From NCBI GenBank assembly GCA_001414485.1, contig LLEY01000015.1:310001-374000 (forward strand): 64,000 nt of DNA. Direction: 5' to 3'. Within the stretch, counting starts at the first letter, position 1; each line of letters begins with the position of its first letter. This DNA comes from Calycina herbarum (taxonomy: Eukaryota > Ascomycota > Leotiomycetes > Helotiales > Pezizellaceae). This document shows, one piece after another, positions 57,399 to 64,000 of the stretch. Both the position numbers and the translations under genes were made by a program. The notes under the pieces were generated by a model. It saw only the letters and a program-made list of their open reading frames with translations, did not search any database and had not been told where the DNA came from.

Positions 57399-60300
57399 AA
57401 ACCCTGGTAAGTAGGAACGACCACACCACCCTCTTCCAGTAGTCAAGTATAGAGTGTCAAGGCCGAGCATTATCGCGTCAAGAGGTCGGCATCACTAGGA
57501 AGGAGCGACCGCAAGGTGTCGCGGACCAAGGTATAAGGACAAGCTGTGTCTCGCGCGAGATGTCAAAGGTGTCGAGGCGTAGAGTGTCTGTCGTAGGTCG
57601 AAGCGAGCTAAATATAGCAGGAGCGAACTGAGTAGTGATCAAGAAGGAACGACTCTCTCTTGGAGACCGAAACTCTGGTCCTTTCAGAACCCATAACGCT
57701 ACTCCCCAAAACGGATTAGCTCGGAGTATAAACCCCTTGGGGTCTTCGTTCTTCACTTGTAGAACATCTATTTCTCACGACTGTTGCCCTGCCGTGAAGG
57801 GGACGTGTAAAATCTGATTATAGAACGAACGAAACAATCTGTATATAATTACTCCCGTCCCATCATTGAGAGTATGCTAGCTAGTTGCTAGCGTAATAGC
57901 TAGCGTTAGCCTTTTTCGTGCCATGTACTCTGATACCCGGTGTAGTGATGCGCAAGCCAGGACGGGGTACTCTTAGATCCAAGTTCAACCCATCGGCAGT
58001 AGGTGAGCAGCCACTGATAATAGTATACAACTGTTAGACCATAGTCTCTAGTGTGTTCCCAATAAGCTTCTAAATACGCACGATTCGTTCTGTGGAGAGA
58101 AGCTTATTCCCTAATTGAAGAAGGCCTGGGAAACAAGTCGCGGATTCCCATTTATTTTGGCCCATACAGCAAGGTCTCAATTCTCTCGTGCTCCAATCAA
58201 TGCCAGACGATCTCAGTTACTGGAATAGGAGCTTCAAGATGGCAATCCCGTCTTCACTCGGTGCCCTTAATCAATCAGTCTCTCTGGGGTTGCCTTGACA
58301 ATTCTGTCACGGCCACGAATGCACCCCTCTCTTCTCCGTACTCAATGCGACTTCTAAGAGGATTCTCAGTCGTTCCCATCAGAGTTTCAATTTGCTCATA
58401 AACTTGAATTTGAGAGAGAATCTCTTTTTATGATCTACCACCGAGTCCAAGCCATGTGATCATAGCAATCGAGGAGGTTGGGAATATCTTCGTCGTTGTC
58501 TCCTTCGATAATCGGGTTGATTTTTCCAGAAGGTTGGGAGCATTGATATCCTCACTATCTTTTTCTCAAACTTTTTCTTGTGCAGTAAGCCAGCAGTAAG
58601 CTAGTAAGCCAAAATTCCCAGCCACATGTTCAAAGCCACTCTCGTGTCATCAACCCCTCTGGGCTATTTCCTATCTGGAACAGAGATGCATATGTTGCCC
58701 ATCATTCTAGTCTATGATCGACTAAAAACTCTCGTTAAAAATGAGCGGAGGCTGCATCAATGTTGTGATTTCGAGACGTGTGTTGTTGGGGTTGATATTA
58801 GGAAACGGGCGAGGAATCTGTTCTAATTGAGAGAGAGAGAGAGTGTGTGTGTGTGTGGTGCTGGGTTTTGAGAAGGCTGGAAAAAATAGCAAATACCGAA
58901 GCACTCTTTCTTTATCTTATACTGAAGAGAAAACGAGGACCGAGTAAAATGGTGACGACAAATCGGTTTCCAAAATCCGCTCCATCAGCGAGAAAATCTC
59001 TCTCTACGAAAAGACTACTAGAGAAGAATAAATCCATCCAGTCTATTCAGTATTTTGAAAGAATAACTCCACAAGCATGCAAAAAGAAGAATTGATTGGA
59101 TCGTTTTCTGGAGAAAGACAAAGAAGACTTCTAGCTTATGGAGAGTTGCTATGGGGTCGATTGAGATTCTCTCTCTTGGGATATCTCTCTTATCTAGTAA
59201 CTTTTGAGACATTCTTTTACTGTCGTTTTTCTTTCTACTCTCGAATTGAGTGTCCTCTCTCGATTACTGACTCAAGATAGAAGTGAGGAGGAACGTGTGA
59301 TGTAGAATTTTCGCAAATCTCAAAGCAATTGGGTAGAAGTGCTTTGAGTACTCGATGAGGATTGCACCTCCATCAAAGTTCTCCACGTTGGTTGGCATTA
59401 CTCGTTTTTGCCACTGCTGGGAAAGTTATCTATTATAAAGCCCAGGTCACTCGCCAAGAAGGAACTAGATCAGATCGACCCAAATCATACAGTACGAAGT
59501 AAGTTGAGATGAAGTACACCTTTACAAGGCGAGGAGATTTCGCTGGTGTGGTCTAAAACTCTCTTGAAGAACGTAGAGGCTCTATCAGCAAATTACCCCG
59601 GACCTCCAGCTCCAGTTTGTCGTTTGGAGTTGACCTAGAAGACCCAAAGAGATTTGTCGTATATCATACGTAACTCTAAAACACCTAGTTCTCTCCTGCC
59701 TATGAAAACCGACAGACTTCTGATGATCTGTGGGCCGACCCGAAATCGGAACGAGACCCTCGAGGGTACCCGACGGAGATAGGACGATGTACTTGTCGTA
59801 ATGATTTCTTTGGCCCTTAATAAAATTTGACCAGGTAGAAGATGGCAGGGAAAGATAGTGGAAGAATAAGCATTAATTCGATGATCCGCTCGAAAGAAGA
59901 GTCTCTCCTAGGTGAATGTCAACTGACTCTTTGGTGGACGAGGAATCTCGTGAAAAGGCTTGCAAATTGGCGATGGCGAAAATGATGTTGGTCAAGGATC
60001 TAAATAAGGCTGCGGGTGCTTCCGCAATCCGCAATCCGCAATCCGCAAAGCGTTGAAACCTCGGATCCAATCTTCAAAAATGGAGAAAGTTGGAGGGGAT
60101 GCATATCTCGTGCACAAGACAAGTCTGCACTGCATACTCCGGCAAAAATCGGCTGTAATCTCTTGATCTGATAAGAAGGATCAGACCCACTGGAAGGGAA
60201 AATGATGCAGGTGATGAATGAAGCATGCAGATGTGGTGCTACCCCCGAATGCGAGATATAGCAGCGGAGTTCCTGCGGCTCAGTCGAGGAGCAGGATTTC

Positions 60301-60781
60301 ATGAACAGAGTTTGGGGGGGAGACCGAGTAGTTATTTTGACAGCGGCACTTCGTCAAGAGTTTCCCTAGTTCGCACGCAGGACTCAGCACTCAGTACTCG
60401 GTACGTGTAGTCTTGTACGGGTGTTGCATTGCTGTCCAAAAAATGACTTGTGAGTTTGCAAGTGACATCCCAGCTTTGCTTTCCTGGTGACTTGTCGACC
60501 ACTCCACTTTTTGGGCGATGTGCCACCAAATGACCCAAGCACCGGGCGCATTCAGCGCTTCACTAACAACTCATCGTCGTCTCGTATCGTGTCCCACGAC
60601 TCAACCCCCATCCCCATCCCCCACCAGCATTACTACAGTGTATTAGACAGAGACACTGCCACTGCCACTGCATCCACGGAGCGGGGTCTATAGGCCTCTT
60701 TTCCAGCCTCTACGCGCGCTAACTGTCAGCGGATGCCTGTATGGTACCCGCTGTTCGCGCCATTGCCATGCTGCCACCAAA
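57399..60781. other. 3.4-kb region upstream of the transporter, no supported gene
   Basis: Begins with a GC-richer segment (about 57,480-57,800) bearing frames with no recognisable domain, perhaps an old element fragment. Further in are a GA/GT microsatellite (58,830-58,857) and an AATCCGC triplet repeat (60,025-60,048). The last few hundred bases, with CCACC and CA-rich stretches, are the likely transporter promoter. Confidence 0.4.
58830..58857. repeat. GA/GT compound microsatellite
   Basis: A run of GA dinucleotides followed directly by a run of GT dinucleotides. A simple-sequence repeat with no further inference. Confidence 0.8.
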
Positions 60782-63700
60782 ATGGTCTCCCGAACATCCC
60801 ACCACCACGCCCGCCAGCCCTCTCCTTCTGAATCCGCTCTCACGCATCTCGGCCATTATTCCCCTGCTCAACTTCCACAACCAGACACCGCTCCGACTGC
60901 CACCATAGTACCTTCATCTGTTGAAGACATTTCTATTCCCCTCTCCTCTCAAACTCATCGTCATCCTCAAATACTAGACTCGCCACCGCAGCCTAGGAAT
61001 GAGTCAAGCAGAGTTATTCGACAGCCTCACCCAACTACAACTACCACGGCGACCCCCACATCTTACCCTTTACGATCCTTCTCCAACAACTCTCAGGGAG
61101 ACGCCTCTGCTCACGCACAAGACGAAGACCTCGAAGACGAATATGCATCACGCCAGAACCAGTCCAGTCTATTCATAACCCCGCTGAAAACGCTCTGGCA
61201 TCTCATGTCGAAGTCACCTCTCCTCTTGCGCTCCTCGCCCGGTTTTGGCACCGGGTCCTATGGGGCAGTTCCCGTGGGCGTATCGACCGAGAACAGCGAC
61301 GAAGAAGACACCGATAATGTGCGGAGTAGAGACAGGCGCAAGAAGAAGACATCAGGGTTGAGAAACGCCCTGAGTACGGGAACTCTTACGGGGGCGCAGT
61401 CGGGTACCTCAGATTCCGAACCATCTCACAAAAGTGCTCGCAGAAGGACATCGGGGAGTAGGAGACGGAAGAATGGATCAAGGAAATCAAGCGGAGCTCT
61501 CACAGAGGATGTTGGGGGGAGTAGGAACAGCTCTGGCGCCGTACCTATACCCATTACTGGGGGCTTGGTGGGTGACGAACTTCCAAGTAGCGATGAATCC
61601 CCCATCCTGGACAGTTCGGATGAACCCTTCGATGACGAGCTTCCCTACAATGAAGAAGATCCTCCCGACAACTCTATATACTCCCAAGTCCGAGCGTCAG
61701 TGTCCGCGGTCGATAATACAACCCTCTCCATAAACACACCACGAATGTGGATCCTCTCCATGTTATTTGCCGTCCTTGGATCTTCAACGAATCTTTTCTT
61801 TTCTCTTAGATACCCCAGCGTTTCCATTACACCAGTTATCGCACTTCTACTCGTTCACCCGCTCGGCCTTCTATGGGATCGGATCCTGAAACGAAAGAGT
61901 GACCCAGCAGAAGAATTTGTAGATGGCTTACGAAGCACACGACCTTCAGATGATGAAAGTGAGACCAACTCGCAAAATAATATACACCACGGTTTAACCA
62001 AGCCCTCAGTGACACGTCGTTTCCGGCTATGGCTCTCTCAAGGAAGATGGAACGAAAAGGAACATAGTTGCGTGTACATCAGCAGCAACATTTCCTTCGG
62101 ATTTGCATTCGCTACCGATGTAATTGTCGAACAAACCAAATTTTACAATCAAGAAGTTAGCATCACATATCAGCTGCTTTTGATCCTCTCGACCCAAATT
62201 CTTGGCTATACCTTTGCTGGCCTATGCCGAAGATTTCTTGTACGACCTGGAGGAATGATTTGGCCGGGTACCTTGATGTCAGCTGCCATGTTTACAACCT
62301 TGCACAAGGAAAAGAATGAAGTTGCCAATGGATGGAAAATCACTCGGTGGAAGTTCTTTTTCGTCGTCTGGATCTGCTCTTTCGCATTTTATCTCCTCCC
62401 AGGACTCCTCTTCCCAGCCTTGAGCTATTTCAGTGTTATTACCTGGATTTGGCCCAAAAATGTTGTGGTTGCCAATTTATTTGGTGTCGCATCTGGACTT
62501 GGTTTATTTCCGGTCACCTTCGATTGGGCACAAATTGCCTACATTGGCTCTCCACTTCTGACGCCCTTCTGGGCTGCAATGAATGTGGTGGGGGGTCTCG
62601 TCATAGTCATGTGGATCATTGCCCCCATCGCATACTACAAAAATGTTTTCTTTTCCTCATACATGCCTATATTATCGTCCGCCGTTTTTGATAATACAGG
62701 CAATATATACGATGTCAGCAAAATCTTAACACCAGACTTTCTGTTTGACAAAGAAGCATATCAGAGCTACAGCAGGGTTTATTTACCAATCACGTATGTG
62801 TTGAGTTATGGCTTGCAATTCGCCGCTTTGGCATCACTGTTAACACATACCGCCTGCTGGCATGGACCTGATATTTGGAGGCAATGGAAGACTTCGCTGA
62901 AAGAGGTGGATGGAATAAGCAAGACCTCATATCAACCTCTACCATCGAATGGAGCCTCTAATGGTGTTACTCAACCAATGAAAAGAGTCCGAAGAAGATT
63001 ATCAAGGTCAGATTCTCAGATGGATGATATCATTAGTCAAGAGGATGTTCACAATCGATTGATGAGGAGATACAAAGATGCGCCTCTGTGGTGGTATTTG
63101 GCTACATTTATCTCCATGACGGCGGTTGGTATTTTTGTCGTGGAATAGTAAGCTCCTCCCTAAAACTTTATCTACATCTCCTTACATTCACAGCTATCCC
63201 GTCCATTTACCTTGGTACGGTCTTCTTCTCGCCTTAGGAATATGTTCCATCCTCTTTATCCCAATTGGTATCGTCATGGCCATCACCAATCAACACAGCA
63301 GCATTTATCTCATCTGCCAACTTGTATGTGGTGCCGTATTTCCTGGTAGACCAGTTGCAAATATGGTATTCGTAACATACGGATATATTTCCTCTGCACA
63401 AGGAATTAAGTTCTCCGCCGATCTCAAACTCGGTCACTACATGAAAATCCCACCTCGAATCCTCTTCTCCGTTCAAATGGCAGCTACAGTCGTCTCATCA
63501 ATCACCCAAATCTTCATCCTAAACTGGATGTTCGCCAACGTCCCAAATATCTGCACACCCGAAGCTGTCAATGGATTTGTCTGCCCTCTCGCACGAGTCC
63601 ACTTCAACGGCTCCATCCTCTGGGGTGTCGTCGGACCAGCCGAATTCTTCGGTCCCAACGCCACCTACCGTATCCTTGTCTGGTGTTTCCCACTCGGAGC

Positions 63701-64000
63701 CATCGCCCCAGTCATCCTCTGGCTCTACGCCCGCAACCGCAAGAAGAACATTGTCCGAAAAATCAACCTCCCGGTTCTCTTCGGCTCCCTTTCCTGGATC
63801 CCTCCCGCGACTGGTCTCAACTTCTCTGTCTGGGCACTTGTCTGTTTCGTCTTCAACTACGTGGTTAAGAAACGAGCAGGCAATTGGTGGGCAAAATATA
63901 CGATGACTCTTAGTGCTGCGCTTGATTCGGGGCTCGCATTTGGGCTTGTGGTTGTATTTTTTGGGTTTGTGTACCCGGGGTTGATGGATGGGTTTAAGTG
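60782..64000 (+). CDS. Oligopeptide transporter, OPT/Isp4 type (3' end beyond the window)
   Basis: Exon 1 is 60782-63147. After a 46-bp intron (GTAAGC donor, CAG acceptor; the TA|C codon gives Tyr) exon 2 runs from 63194 off the right edge. Residues 1-315 are Ser/Asp/Glu/Arg-rich and disordered. Then comes the OPT fold: NTPRMWILSMLFAVLGSSTN leading to the family motif NLFFSLRYPSVSITPV, further membrane helices, and HYMKIPPRILFSVQM, SILWGVVGPAEFFG, SWIPPATGLNFSVWAL and WWAKYTMTLSAALDSGLAFG near the end. OPT proteins import small peptides, and some import glutathione or metal chelates, by proton symport, usually at the plasma membrane. The unusually long hydrophilic N-terminus is noteworthy. 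The ATG at 60782 has a good context (ACCAAAATGG). Family is certain; substrate unknown. Confidence 0.92.

Noticed and set aside
57478..57756. 92-codon minus-strand frame in the GC-rich island
   Set aside because: No domain and no start or splice context. The composition may come simply from high GC.
57885..57920. Palindromic GCTAGC-rich stretch
   Set aside because: Short overlapping words only; no flanking duplication or longer stem to support an element.

Overview
This is nuclear DNA of a filamentous ascomycete (Pezizomycotina). The evidence is short GT-AG introns of 46-78 bp (one candidate of about 240 bp), fungal protein families (Bre2, Bud13, Tfg1, a DUF6594-type membrane protein, an Isp4-like oligopeptide transporter), and transposon blocks carrying the signature of repeat-induced point mutation (RIP). 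In those blocks CpA/TpG is strongly depleted, TpA is in excess, CpG is retained and nearly every old reading frame is full of stops. I lean towards Leotiomycetes, but that is a guess.

Layout. 1-3.0 kb: the start of an unidentified gene running off the left edge (minus), then the COMPASS subunit Bre2/Ash2 (minus). 3.2-23.4 kb: a nested transposon block. A pogo/Fot1-like DNA transposon (3543-20192) is split by a Ty3/gypsy element (4470-18937). The gypsy element carries a 409-bp foldback element (6946-7354), a 435-bp TA-flanked MITE (10363-10797) and a Ty1/copia element (10938-17266). A second pogo/Fot1 element (20206-22536, minus) follows. Target-site duplications and paired ends support each level. 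Ser/Thr-rich coding remnants on both sides (about 3250-3540 and 22936-23412, the latter with a GPI-anchor-like tail) may be halves of one host gene broken by the block. 23.7-29.7 kb: a full-length but RIP-inactivated Tad1/I-type LINE with a 13-bp target-site duplication.

29.7-46.3 kb: host DNA. About 3.8 kb without a convincing gene is followed by a five-exon DUF6594-type gene (plus), a C2H2-type gene with an unresolved junction (minus), BUD13 (plus), TFG1 (TFIIF alpha, minus) and a Cid1-like nucleotidyltransferase gene (plus) whose catalytic domain carries an insertion of roughly 390 residues.

46.7-49.9 kb: a degenerate satellite with a period close to 104 bp, interrupted by an LTR plus an open Ty3-type gag fragment that shows no RIP. 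50.0-53.9 kb: two divergently transcribed, distantly related genes of unknown function sharing a 0.56-kb intergenic region. The plus-strand product ends in a hydrophobic tail anchor. 53.9-60.8 kb: gene-poor DNA with a degenerate ~110-bp tandem repeat, a solo LTR and microsatellites. 60.8 kb to the right edge: an oligopeptide transporter gene, cut by the window end.

The host genes are mostly housekeeping: histone H3K4 methylation, pre-mRNA splicing and retention, Pol II initiation, RNA 3' tailing and peptide uptake. They form no evident cluster. The least explained parts are the divergent gene pair, the 104-bp satellite, and the shared end sequence between the MITE and the second pogo element.
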